64,000 nt of DNA from Clostridiales bacterium (GTDB taxonomy: Bacteria; Bacillota; Clostridia; Oscillospirales; Oscillospiraceae), in NCBI GenBank assembly GCA_012838665.1, contig DUOX01000040.1, positions 23,484 through 87,483 of the forward strand, in the 5' to 3' direction. A program made the translations under genes and the position numbers. Within the stretch, counting starts at the first letter, position 1. Each line of letters starts with the position of its first letter. Below are positions 35,540-43,385 of the stretch, one piece after another. A model generated the notes under the pieces. That model did not search any database, was not told where the DNA came from, and saw nothing but the letters and a program-made list of their open reading frames with translations.

Positions 35540-35614
35540 TAGAAGAATACCTCCTGTTAGATTATCATACAGTGAATTAATATCGAGGCTGATAAGAAAG
35601 AGGAAACCAAGGGT

Positions 35615-36469
35615 TTATTTGTTATAGGTGTACCAGCCTTCGCCGGTTTTCATGCCGTACTTGCCTTCGGCAGCCAGCTTTTTGACGCTTTTGGGACAGG
35701 CAAAGCGGTCCTTGTCAATGGCCTGAAGAGTTTCACAGACGTGGGGGAATGTATCAAGGCCGCCCATATCCATAAGATTAAAGGGGCCCATGGGGTGGTT
35801 CAGGCCGTTTTTAATAGCCAAATCAATATCTTCCTTGGAGGCAATGCCTTCCTCATAAATATGGATGCACTCGAGGAAATATGCGAAGAGTACGCGATTC
35901 ACGATAAAGCCGGGCGTATCTTTGAGTATCTTGACGGAGACTTTCTTAAGACCGTCGCACAGCTCGCGGACAGTTTCATAGGTGGCATCGGAGGTGCTGG
36001 GGCACAGGATGATTTCAACCAGTTTCATGATGGGCACGGGGCTGAAAAAGTGCATGCCGATAATCTTGTCACCGCGGTTGGTGGCCTCAGCAATGGCTGA
36101 GATGCTCATGGAAGAAGTGTTGGTGGCAAGGATGGTTTCGGGTTTGCAGATTTTGTCCAACTGCCTGAAGAAATCCTTCTTAAGCTCAAGGTCCTCGGCA
36201 ACGGCCTCGATGACAATGTCGCAGCCCTTTACGTCCTCAAGCCTGCTAGTGGTCCTGATGTTGGCCATGGCGGCAGCCTTGTCTTCCTCGGTCATACGGC
36301 CTTTCTCCACGTTTCTTCCATAGGACTTTTCAATCCGGTTAACAGCTTTGGCGACCTTTTCGGGGTTGCGTCCGTACAGCAAAACCTCATAGCCGCAGGC
36401 GGCGGCGTGCTGGGTAATCCCGGAGCCCATCTGGCCTTGTCCCAAAACAGCAATCGTTTTAATTGACAT
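35615..36469 (-). CDS. hbd: 3-hydroxybutyryl-CoA dehydrogenase
   Basis: 284-residue NAD(P)-dependent enzyme interconverting 3-hydroxybutyryl-CoA and acetoacetyl-CoA. The dinucleotide site is VLGQGQMGSGITQHAA at the N terminus and the catalytic histidine is in IGMHFFSPVPIMKLVEI near residue 140. TAGGAGG precedes ATG 36469. It lies between the thiolase and crotonase genes. Confidence 0.94.
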   Translation of the reverse strand: MSIKTIAVLGQGQMGSGITQHAAACGYEVLLYGRNPEKVAKAVNRIEKSYGRNVEKGRMTEEDKAAAMANIRTTSRLEDVKGCDIVIEAVAEDLELKKDFFRQLDKICKPETILATNTSSMSISAIAEATNRGDKIIGMHFFSPVPIMKLVEIILCPSTSDATYETVRELCDGLKKVSVKILKDTPGFIVNRVLFAYFLECIHIYEEGIASKEDIDLAIKNGLNHPMGPFNLMDMGGLDTFPHVCETLQAIDKDRFACPKSVKKLAAEGKYGMKTGEGWYTYNK

Positions 36470-36513
36470 AGTTGTTCCTCCTATAACTCAATTTTTGACT
36501 GATATTATTAGCA

Positions 36514-37293
36514 TTAGCTGTTGGTAAACTTAGGCTCTCTGTTTTCCAGCATAGCCTTCATGCCCTCTTTTTGGTCATGTGTGTCAAAAAGGAGGGCAAA
36601 TTCGTTGCACTCAATTTTCTTGCCTTCCTCAATGGTTCCATAAGCGCCGGCGTTGATAGCGGTTTTTGCGGCTGCCAGGGCCAAAGCGGGCTTGGCCATA
36701 AGCTCTTTGGCCAACCTGACGGCTTCGTCATAGACTTCGGCATCGTCAACCAGGCGGTTTACAAGACCAATGGCAAGAGCCTCCTCACCCTTAATGATAG
36801 TGTTAAGCATAACCACCTCACGGGTTTTGGCAAGTCCCACTAGGGGAATAAGGCGCTGGGTTCCGCAGGCGCCGGGGATAATGCCCAGGCTTACCTCAGG
36901 AAGACCGAATCTTGACTTATACCCGGCAACCCTAAAGTCGCAGGCCAGGGCCAATTCACATCCGCCGCCCAGCGCAAAGCCGTTTACGGCAGCGATGGTG
37001 GGAATGGGAAGGCTCTCCAGCGTGTTATTAATATCTATTGCTGCACTGCAGAAGGAGCGGGCATAGCTGGGAGTGGCGTCGCACATTTCTTTAATGTCCG
37101 CACCGGCGGCGAAAGCCTTTTCATTTCCGGTGATGATAAGAACACGAATGCTCCTGTCCGCTTTTACAAGCTCCAAAGCGGCAAGAATGTCATTGTTAAT
37201 GCCGCTGTTTAAGGCGTTGAGAGCCTTTGGGCGGTTTAGCTGTATGGTGGCTATATTGTCCTCAACCTTGTAAATAATGTTTTTGAATTCCAT
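36514..37293 (-). CDS. crt: Crotonase / short-chain enoyl-CoA hydratase
   Basis: 259-residue enoyl-CoA hydratase. The oxyanion hole motif is NGFALGGGCELALACD and the two catalytic glutamates lie in that stretch and in LPEVSLGIIPGACGTQRL. It would hydrate the crotonyl-CoA made by the dehydratase encoded upstream. The next gene (hbd) follows after 44 bases. Confidence 0.93.
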   Translation of the reverse strand: MEFKNIIYKVEDNIATIQLNRPKALNALNSGINNDILAALELVKADRSIRVLIITGNEKAFAAGADIKEMCDATPSYARSFCSAAIDINNTLESLPIPTIAAVNGFALGGGCELALACDFRVAGYKSRFGLPEVSLGIIPGACGTQRLIPLVGLAKTREVVMLNTIIKGEEALAIGLVNRLVDDAEVYDEAVRLAKELMAKPALALAAAKTAINAGAYGTIEEGKKIECNEFALLFDTHDQKEGMKAMLENREPKFTNS

Positions 37294-37305
37294 TTCAACC
37301 CGTCC

Positions 37306-38124
37306 TTATCTTCCGATAGTCTGTCCGCCGTCAATTACGATGTAAGTGCCGGTCATGTAGCTGAAACAGTCGGAGCAGAGAGCGCATACGGGCCCTGCAA
37401 TTTCTTCAATTTCTCCCAAACGGCGAACAGCAGTATTTTTGGCCGACAATTCATAAATCTTAGTGGGGGTTCCGTCCTCGTTAAGGAATATGTCCTCGTT
37501 AAGAGGGGTTACCACATAACCGGGACATACGGCGATTACATTAATGCCCTCGCGGCCAAATTCATTACCCATGGTTTTAGTTAGGCTGATAACGCCGGCC
37601 TTGGAGGCGCCGTAGGCCACAACGCCGGGGCCGCCTACCAGGCCGCCAACGGAAGCGATGTTGATGATTTTGCCGCCTTTACCCTGGGTCACCATCTGCT
37701 TTGCAGCAGCTTTTGCAAACAGGAAAACACCCTTAAGGTTAACGGCTATAACCTTATCAAAGTTTTCCTCATCACACTCGTCGGTGAGGATTTTAGCGGT
37801 TTTTCCGGAAATTCCGGCATTGTTGACAAGAATATTGAGCTCGCCAAAGTTTTCAATGGTTTTGGCTATGACGTTGTCGATGTCGGCTTGTTTGCTGGAG
37901 TCTGCGGGAACGCCGATTACCCTGTTGTTTCCGCGGACATATTTTTCGTTCAGTTCGGCGGCTACTGTCTCGCAGTCCTTCACGGTACGCGCTGTAATGA
38001 CCACATTCGCGCCATAATGAGCAAGGGTAGCAGCAATGCCGTGACCCAGACCCTTTGTCCCGCCGGTGACAATTATTGTTTTGCCAGTGAGGTCAAAACT
38101 AGGCATGGCTATGTCTCTAGCCAT
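37306..38124 (-). CDS. SDR family oxidoreductase (second copy)
   Basis: 272-residue classical short-chain dehydrogenase: TGGTKGLGHGIA cofactor site, NNAG near residue 95, and catalytic YGASK with an upstream IASVGG serine segment. ATG at 38124 follows AAAGGAG. It is related to the SDR at 39970 in both its N-terminal (DLTGK / DLSGK) and C-terminal (VIDGG / PVDGG) motifs. The substrate is unknown; a ketone or alcohol step linked to the 4-hydroxybutyryl-CoA pathway is inferred from context. Confidence 0.85.
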   Translation of the reverse strand: MARDIAMPSFDLTGKTIIVTGGTKGLGHGIAATLAHYGANVVITARTVKDCETVAAELNEKYVRGNNRVIGVPADSSKQADIDNVIAKTIENFGELNILVNNAGISGKTAKILTDECDEENFDKVIAVNLKGVFLFAKAAAKQMVTQGKGGKIINIASVGGLVGGPGVVAYGASKAGVISLTKTMGNEFGREGINVIAVCPGYVVTPLNEDIFLNEDGTPTKIYELSAKNTAVRRLGEIEEIAGPVCALCSDCFSYMTGTYIVIDGGQTIGR

Positions 38125-38149
38125 GAAAATCACTCCTTTAGTTTGCTGG

Positions 38150-38183
38150 TATCTGGGCGACAAAATTTTTTGTCGCCCAGATA
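38150..38183 (-). other. 15-bp intercistronic hairpin between abfD and the second SDR
   Basis: TATCTGGGCGACAAA (38150-38164) and TTTGTCGCCCAGATA (38169-38183) are perfect inverted repeats around ATTT. No T-tract follows the stem on the minus strand. It may protect the 3' end of the abfD message or mark a processing site. Confidence 0.7.
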
Positions 38184-38213
38184 TTAGACTTAGTTTTCAC
38201 CTTGCAAGAATAC

Positions 38214-39842
38214 TTATTTCTTTTCGGCAGCCTTTTCCTTGTGGAGTGCGTCAAAACGCTCCAGCATCTTGCGCGGTGTCTGTACCTCACGCTCGTAGCG
38301 GGGGCACTCGGGATGATCCTCAAAGCCGGCCAGGTACTTGGCAATCTTCTTCAGTTCTTCAACATCGTAACGGCTCATGAGGGTTATCTCTTCCATCAGG
38401 GGGCTTCCGCCGCCGTGGACGCCGGCCACAGCCTGGGCTGCGTCAAAGGAGTCGCAGAGGCGGTCTTCCATCATGCGCAAGACGCGGTGGGTCTCCTCGG
38501 CAGTGTACTTGGGATTGCGCATGATGTACTTGTTGACCAGATGGGCAGTCACGGGATCATAGAAGCTCTCCTCGGTGGGGAGGCTGGCGCAGATTCCGCC
38601 GGTGAGGTCTGCCAGAATCTCGTACTCACGATAAATGTTCTGTCCGGCAAGGCGGCGTCCGGAGTTGGTGAGAACCTCGTCGGGCACCCACTGGCCGCTG
38701 GGGAACTCTACTGCCCGGTGGGCGCTCATCTGGCCGGCGGCGAATACCAGCTCGGCAGTCTGGATGATGTCGCAGAGCTTGCCCCGGACATGGGATTCCC
38801 TGGCGATGTCGTTCACATCGGCAATAAGAGCGGCCTGGGAGGCAATAACCTCGGAAACGGCGGCCTTGCAGCCGGTGTAGCTATGGCGGTGATAGTGGGC
38901 AAACATCAGAGCCAGATAACCGGCAAAGCGGGCCACGCCGGGATTGTCGCGGCCGCACATGAACACCCGGTCATAGGGGACGAAAGTGTCGTCAAAGATG
39001 GTCATGGATTCAACGTCGCCAACCTTGGCGTAGGGAGCCTCCAGCTTGATGCGCTTGTGGTGCTGGCCGGGCAGGGCCATAATCTTAATGCCGTCCCAGT
39101 CGGCGGGCAGGGCGAAAGCAACAGCATAGTCGCTGTCTTCCTGGCTCATGAACTTGGTGGGAAGGGCTATAATCTCGTCCACATAGGGGGCGTTGGAGTT
39201 ACAGACCTTGGCGCCGCGGACAATAATGCCCTTGCAGGGCTTGCCGTCAACACCGATGCCGTCCACGTCAGTGGCAACTACGTGTACGAAGGAATCGGGG
39301 TCGGGCTGCATATGGGGCCTCTTATACTTGGGATTACGGCTGCCCTTAACGTCTGTCTGGGCGCAGTTGCATATCAGATCATTTTTCTGGCAGTAAGCTA
39401 TGTACTTCAGAAGGCGCTGGTGATATTCGGTGCCGTTTGCCTGGTCGCAGTCGTAGGTGACGCTAAATAAGGCGTTCAGGGCGTCGGTGCCCATGCAGCG
39501 CTGCATGCAGCCGCCAACACGGTGGCAGATGAGCCTGGTCATGAGCTGCTTCTTCAGCAGGTCATCCTTGCTGCCGTGGATATGGGTGGCTCTGTTAATG
39601 ATTTTGCCCTCCATACCGGGGATGTTGGATTCAACGAGGCAAACGTCCTCATATTTGGGGTCGTTGGCCGCGTCATAGCACTGCTTCATGACGTAGGTGC
39701 CGCCCTGAATCCAGTCGGCCAGGTCGCGCTCTGCACCCTGCTTTCCGTTGGAACGGTCAATTTTCTTGCCTTTGTAGTACACGTTGGGCTTCATCTTGAG
39801 AAGTCTTTCACGGTACTGTTCGTAGGTTCCAATATAATGCAT
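38214..39842 (-). CDS. abfD: 4-hydroxybutyryl-CoA dehydratase / vinylacetyl-CoA delta-isomerase
   Basis: 542-residue FAD and 4Fe-4S enzyme turning 4-hydroxybutyryl-CoA into crotonyl-CoA. The cluster ligands known from C. aminobutyricum AbfD (C99, C103, H292, C299) have clear counterparts: C112 and C116 in HRVGGCMQRCMGTD, and H318 and C325 in HYHRHSYTGC with the same 7-residue spacing. This argues against a plain 4-hydroxyphenylacetate 3-monooxygenase, which shares the fold but not the cluster. ATG at 39842 follows GAGGGGGAC. The enzyme is oxygen-sensitive in known cases, so the host is probably anaerobic. It is the second gene of the operon. Confidence 0.92.
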   Translation of the reverse strand: MHYIGTYEQYRERLLKMKPNVYYKGKKIDRSNGKQGAERDLADWIQGGTYVMKQCYDAANDPKYEDVCLVESNIPGMEGKIINRATHIHGSKDDLLKKQLMTRLICHRVGGCMQRCMGTDALNALFSVTYDCDQANGTEYHQRLLKYIAYCQKNDLICNCAQTDVKGSRNPKYKRPHMQPDPDSFVHVVATDVDGIGVDGKPCKGIIVRGAKVCNSNAPYVDEIIALPTKFMSQEDSDYAVAFALPADWDGIKIMALPGQHHKRIKLEAPYAKVGDVESMTIFDDTFVPYDRVFMCGRDNPGVARFAGYLALMFAHYHRHSYTGCKAAVSEVIASQAALIADVNDIARESHVRGKLCDIIQTAELVFAAGQMSAHRAVEFPSGQWVPDEVLTNSGRRLAGQNIYREYEILADLTGGICASLPTEESFYDPVTAHLVNKYIMRNPKYTAEETHRVLRMMEDRLCDSFDAAQAVAGVHGGGSPLMEEITLMSRYDVEELKKIAKYLAGFEDHPECPRYEREVQTPRKMLERFDALHKEKAAEKK

Positions 39843-39860
39843 AATAGTCCCCCTCAATCT

Positions 39861-39966
39861 GTTGCAATAATGCAACTCATATTTTTCTTGATATCCTATA
39901 AATATTGATATTTGGCGAATTCACGGGGATTGTTGCAGATTAGCAATATAGTTGCAGTTCTGCAAC
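39861..39966 (-). promoter_or_regulatory. Three GTTGC/GCAAC dyads before abfD
   Basis: GTTGCAATAATGCAAC (39861-39876), GTTGCAGATTAGCAAT (39932-39947, imperfect) and GTTGCAGTTCTGCAAC (39951-39966). The first and third are perfect 6-bp dyads with a 4-base spacer. A weak sigma-54-like element on the minus strand, TGGATAAGGCGTTGCA (39976-39961), overlaps the third dyad and may be a coincidence. They are candidate binding sites for the Fis-type activator encoded at 40860. Confidence 0.55.
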
Positions 39967-39969
39967 GCC

Positions 39970-40752
39970 TTATCCAATAGTCATACCTCCATCGACCGGG
40001 ATTAGAACTCCTGTGATATATTTGCTTGCATCCGTACAGAGGAATAATGCTACGCCGGCAACGTCATCCACCTCGCCGAAACGGCGCATTGCTATCATCT
40101 TCATGACAGCAACGGCATTTTTCTCGTTTGCCATGACATCCTTGGTCATGTCGGTAATTATATAACCCGGGGCGACCGAATTGACATTTATGCCGTATCT
40201 TGCCCATTCATTGGCCATAACTTTGGTAAGGTGAATGACTGCCGCCTTTGCGCAGGCGTAGGCGCTGGTATATTTGGCCGCCTTAATGCCTGCGGCGGAG
40301 GCCATGTTGACAATACGTCCTCCCGTTCCTTGTTCCTTTACCTGGGCTGCAAAGAGCTTGGAGAGAAAAAAGAGAGATTTCAGGTCCGTGTCCATGGTTG
40401 TATCCCATTCGTTTTCTTCCGTTTCCAGTATGGGGCCCTCTTTTCCGCCCACGCCGGCATTGTTGATGAGTATGTCCACTTTTCCAAACTTTTCAACAGT
40501 TTTATTAATGAGGTTTTCCCGGTGCTCACTGTTCGTGATTTCAGTCGCTACTCCAATGGCCTTGCCTCCCGCCGCCACAATTTCCGCGGCGGCTTTGTCG
40601 CAGGTTTCCTGCTTGCGTCCCGTAATAACCACTGCACAGCCATAGGCCGCAAAAACTTTTGCGATGGCGTTGCCTATGCCGCGGGTTGAACCGGTGATAA
40701 TAGCTACCTTGCCGCTTAAATCATAGGTAGGAATCTTAATACCAGCACTCAT
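39970..40752 (-). CDS. SDR family oxidoreductase (first copy)
   Basis: 260-residue classical SDR: TGSTRGIGNAIA cofactor motif near residue 20, NNAG, a serine in NMASAAG and catalytic YACAK, ending PVDGG. ATG at 40752 is preceded by AAGGGATT. First gene of the sigma-54 operon, 74 bases after the expected transcription start. A role as 4-hydroxy-acid, semialdehyde or keto-acyl reductase is possible; classical clostridial 4-hydroxybutyrate pathways use an iron alcohol dehydrogenase instead. Confidence 0.87.
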   Translation of the reverse strand: MSAGIKIPTYDLSGKVAIITGSTRGIGNAIAKVFAAYGCAVVITGRKQETCDKAAAEIVAAGGKAIGVATEITNSEHRENLINKTVEKFGKVDILINNAGVGGKEGPILETEENEWDTTMDTDLKSLFFLSKLFAAQVKEQGTGGRIVNMASAAGIKAAKYTSAYACAKAAVIHLTKVMANEWARYGINVNSVAPGYIITDMTKDVMANEKNAVAVMKMIAMRRFGEVDDVAGVALFLCTDASKYITGVLIPVDGGMTIG

Positions 40753-40837
40753 TTCATTCAATCCCTTCAAACGTGAATACAAGACACCGGAGGTTGGTTG
40801 TAAGGCTTAGATATTGTCCTTCCACTAAACTAATAGT

Positions 40838-40853
40838 AGCAAATTTGATGCCA
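40838..40853 (-). promoter_or_regulatory. Sigma-54 promoter of the 4-hydroxybutyryl-CoA operon
   Basis: Minus strand TGGCATCAAATTTGCT (40853-40838), preceded by T, against the -24/-12 consensus TGGCACG-N4-TTGCW. The invariant GG and GC are ten bases apart. It lies directly between the activator gene and the operon. Confidence 0.85.
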
Positions 40854-40859
40854 ACTTTT

Positions 40860-42266
40860 TTATTTCGGGGGTCGTATTCCGTGCTTTTTCATTTTCCGGG
40901 ATATGGTGGAGGGGTCGACTCCCAGATATGACGCCGCCTTCCGGACGCCGCCGGTATGCTTTAAAGCATTTTCGATAAGCTGTTTTTCAAAGCGGTCTAC
41001 GGCATCATGAAGGTTGACAGGCTGTGCGTTTTCCGCGGAGGGGAGACCCAGTATTTCAGCCAGCTTGTTTACATTAAAATACTGGTCCTCGGAGCAAATA
41101 ACAATGTATTCAATCACATTTTGAAGCTCCCGGACATTTCCGGGCCAATCATAGCTTTCAAAGCTGACGTAGGCGCTTTCCGGCATGATAAGCGAGCGAT
41201 TGTGTTTTTTGCAATATTCGTTGAAATAGTGTTTTACGATGGGTATAATATCGCCCTTGCGCTCCCGGAGGGGCGGTATATGGATAGGTATTACAGACAG
41301 GCGGTAGAATAGGTCCTCGCGGAATTTGCCCTCTTGTATTTTTTGACGCAAATTTGCGTTGGTGGCGGCTATTACGCGGACATCCAGAGATATGGGCTTT
41401 GTGCCGCCCAGACGGATAACCTCCTTTTCCTGCAGCACCCGCAGCAGCTTTGTCTGCAGCTCGATGGGCAGGTCTCCGATTTCGTCCAGCAGTATTGTCC
41501 CGTGGTTTGCGATTTCAAAGAGTCCAGCCTTGCCGGTGGATCTGGCGCCGGTAAAGGCGCCTTTTTCGTAGCCGAAAAGCTCGGATTCCAAAAGATTTGC
41601 GGGGATAGCGGTGCAGTTAACCTTTACATAGGGCTTGTCCCTGCGCTTACTGAGGTGCTGTATTCTATCTGCAACGACTTCCTTGCCCACTCCGGATTCG
41701 CCAGTTATGAGAATGGTAACATCCGTAGGCGCGGCCATGGCTATTATCCGCATTATTTTTATAATCGCCGGATCCTCGCCCAGCAAGGGCCTGCCGGAGT
41801 CGCCGCCGAAGTTCTCATAGATTTGTATCGCGTCGTTTTCCGCGCTTGAATTGCGGAATTCGTCAAAGCGGGTTTTTAGCTCATCAATGTCCATTACCGA
41901 GCTGACCACAAGCCGGATATTCCCGTCCTTGTCAAATAGGGGGACGCCGGAGGCGTATCCGTTAATGTTTTTCCCGTTAATCGTGCGCATGAAGCCAGTG
42001 CCTGAAACCTTGCGTTTGGAGCGGATAACGTCCGCAGAAACTGAATGTTTGAACAGAACACCCTCACGGGCGATGTCAAACACGGAGCGCCCTAAAATCT
42101 CTTCGGGTTGTATGTCTGAGTGGCGGCAATAGGAGGGATTTACATAGAGAGTTGTTCCTTCACCGTTGGTTACCAGAACGCCGTCAAGAAGATTGTCCAC
42201 GACCTCCCTGAAATCAATGTCTTTAGATAAATCGTTGGTAATATTTTTGCTTTCAAGTTTAGCCAT
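40860..42266 (-). CDS. PAS domain sigma-54-dependent transcriptional activator
   Basis: 468 residues: PAS sensor domain about 20-130 (GVLVTNGEGTTLYVNPSYC, PEEILGRSVFDIA), AAA+ domain about 160-400 with Walker A GESGVGKE at 189-196 and the sigma-54 contact loop GAFTGA at 236-241, and a Fis-type helix-turn-helix at the end (GGVRKAASYLGVDPSTISRK). ATG 42266 follows CGGAGGACACTG. It needs ATP and RNA polymerase with sigma-54. It lies head-to-tail before the operon and should switch it on when its PAS domain senses a ligand or state, which is not known. Confidence 0.94.
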   Translation of the reverse strand: MAKLESKNITNDLSKDIDFREVVDNLLDGVLVTNGEGTTLYVNPSYCRHSDIQPEEILGRSVFDIAREGVLFKHSVSADVIRSKRKVSGTGFMRTINGKNINGYASGVPLFDKDGNIRLVVSSVMDIDELKTRFDEFRNSSAENDAIQIYENFGGDSGRPLLGEDPAIIKIMRIIAMAAPTDVTILITGESGVGKEVVADRIQHLSKRRDKPYVKVNCTAIPANLLESELFGYEKGAFTGARSTGKAGLFEIANHGTILLDEIGDLPIELQTKLLRVLQEKEVIRLGGTKPISLDVRVIAATNANLRQKIQEGKFREDLFYRLSVIPIHIPPLRERKGDIIPIVKHYFNEYCKKHNRSLIMPESAYVSFESYDWPGNVRELQNVIEYIVICSEDQYFNVNKLAEILGLPSAENAQPVNLHDAVDRFEKQLIENALKHTGGVRKAASYLGVDPSTISRKMKKHGIRPPK

Positions 42267-42326
42267 CAGTGTCCTCCGAAAGAGATTTAATACTTGTTTT
42301 TTACAGTTCACATTGTATCATAAGTG

Positions 42327-42361
42327 TGGCAAATATGCAACACTATGTTGCTGATTTGCCA
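42327..42361 (-). promoter_or_regulatory. 35-bp inverted repeat upstream of the activator gene
   Basis: TGGCAAATATGCAACA and TGTTGCTGATTTGCCA face each other around CTA; 14 of 17 positions per arm match, counting one flanking base. It contains the GCAAC/GTTGC half-sites also found before abfD. Probably a site for autoregulation. Confidence 0.6.
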
Positions 42362-42455
42362 GTAAAAACCATATAACTTGTATTTGCCAAAAAACTATAA
42401 TTAACTTCAAGCGCCGGCCGGGCATAATGCCAAAAAAACCGGAAGGTCTGGTTTG

Positions 42456-42700
42456 ATGAACAGAGAACGCATGCTTTCTTTAAAAAGAAAACTCAACTGG
42501 GTTACTGCCGGCTTGATTCTGCTCCTGCTTGTTTGTTTTGCTTTCCCCTACTTCAATTATCTCGGTGGGGTAAAAAGTGCCACATTGTTGTGATAGCCAT
42601 TACCTTACTGGTGGTGATGGCAAATATAGCTCTGTATACAAGGGAACTGAAATCCCGTACCGGGGCTGACTATATGGACATGGATGCCTGGACCACTTGA
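42456..42700 (+). pseudogene. Small membrane protein gene broken by a frameshift
   Basis: ATG at 42456 (GGAAGG upstream) opens MNRERMLSLKRKLNW and a membrane helix GLILLLLVCFAFPYF, but stops at 42593. A second helix, VVIAITLLVVMANIALY, with tail TRELKSRTGADYMDMDAWTT, is read in another frame to TGA at 42700. A change near 42555-42565, at the GGGGTAAAAA tract, would give a two-helix protein of about 80 residues. The family is not recognised. A two-peptide arrangement is possible but less likely. Confidence 0.5.
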
Positions 42701-42716
42701 TTTTCCGGTTTCTAAT

Positions 42717-42749
42717 AAAAAATGACGGCCAATTTTGCCGTCATTTTTT
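42717..42749. terminator. Bidirectional terminator
   Basis: AAAAAATGACGGC and GCCGTCATTTTTT pair around CAATTTT, with A/T tracts on both sides, between the small membrane gene and the convergent ybaK. Confidence 0.9.
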
Positions 42750-42756
42750 ATGTTCA

Positions 42757-43230
42757 TTATTCACCGGGCAGCTTACACACATCCACCCACTCTATGGCGT
42801 TGGAGTATTTGAAAAGCTCCTCATTTGTCAACTCAATGGCGCTGTTGGCGCTGCCCACGGCGGGGAATACGCTCTTGAAGCGGATCATACTCTTATCCAG
42901 GTATACGGGGATGTCCGGGTCAATTCCAAAGGGGCAGACTCCGCCCACAGGATGGCCGACAAGCTCCAATACCTCATCGGGTGTGAGCATTTTGGCTTTA
43001 AACCCGAATCTTTCCTTGAACTTTTTGTTATCTATTCTCGAATCCCCGGCCGTCACTATCAGCATGCAGCTCTCCGGTGTCTTAAAGGACAGGGTCTTGG
43101 CTATTCTGGCGGGGATGACCCCCACTGCCTGAGCGGCCAGCTCCACTGTGGCGCTGGACACGTCAAATTCCATAATTCTGTCTTCTATTCCGAACTCTCT
43201 GAAATATTCTCTGCATCTCTCTATGGACAT
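42757..43230 (-). CDS. YbaK/EbsC family aminoacyl-tRNA deacylase
   Basis: 157 residues of the YbaK/prolyl-tRNA editing fold. Typical stretches are AAQAVGVIPARIAKTLSFK, with the conserved lysine, and VGHPVGGVCPFGI near residue 95. Family members hydrolyse mischarged tRNA such as Cys-tRNA(Pro). ATG 43230 is used. It is monocistronic and convergent with the gene before it. Confidence 0.9.
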   Translation of the reverse strand: MSIERCREYFREFGIEDRIMEFDVSSATVELAAQAVGVIPARIAKTLSFKTPESCMLIVTAGDSRIDNKKFKERFGFKAKMLTPDEVLELVGHPVGGVCPFGIDPDIPVYLDKSMIRFKSVFPAVGSANSAIELTNEELFKYSNAIEWVDVCKLPGE

Positions 43231-43303
43231 TCTTTTCGTACCTCTTTTATGCTGTAATAAATCAGACTTATTCTAGCAAATTATGGCCGGGAAGTCAATC
43301 TGC

Positions 43304-43355
43304 ATAATATTCATTGTTTTTCGAATAATTTATGGAAATTATAAATAATATTCAT
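43304..43355 (+). promoter_or_regulatory. Candidate ArgR boxes before argG
   Basis: The 11-mer ATAATATTCAT occurs exactly twice, at 43304-43314 and 43345-43355, 41 bases apart (four helical turns), in very A+T-rich DNA upstream of the argG promoter. ArgR/AhrC boxes contain similar ATTCA half-sites. argR is encoded at 30422. Confidence 0.4.
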
Positions 43356-43385
43356 AAAATCATTAATAATTTTGCATTATTACTA

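Noticed and set aside
38202..39470. 422-codon ORF on the plus strand opposite abfD
   Set aside because: It is the reverse reading of the dehydratase gene, whose cofactor ligands are conserved. The plus-strand product resembles no family and has no ribosome binding site.
38214..39842. 4-hydroxyphenylacetate 3-monooxygenase as an alternative name for abfD
   Set aside because: The fold is shared, but the Cys-x3-Cys and His-x6-Cys cluster ligands and the neighbouring crotonase, dehydrogenase and thiolase genes fit the dehydratase.
39961..39976. TGGATAAGGCGTTGCA as a firm second sigma-54 promoter
   Set aside because: Spacing fits, but the TTGCA part is supplied by the GTTGCA dyad and the -24 half is poor, so it is only mentioned as possible.
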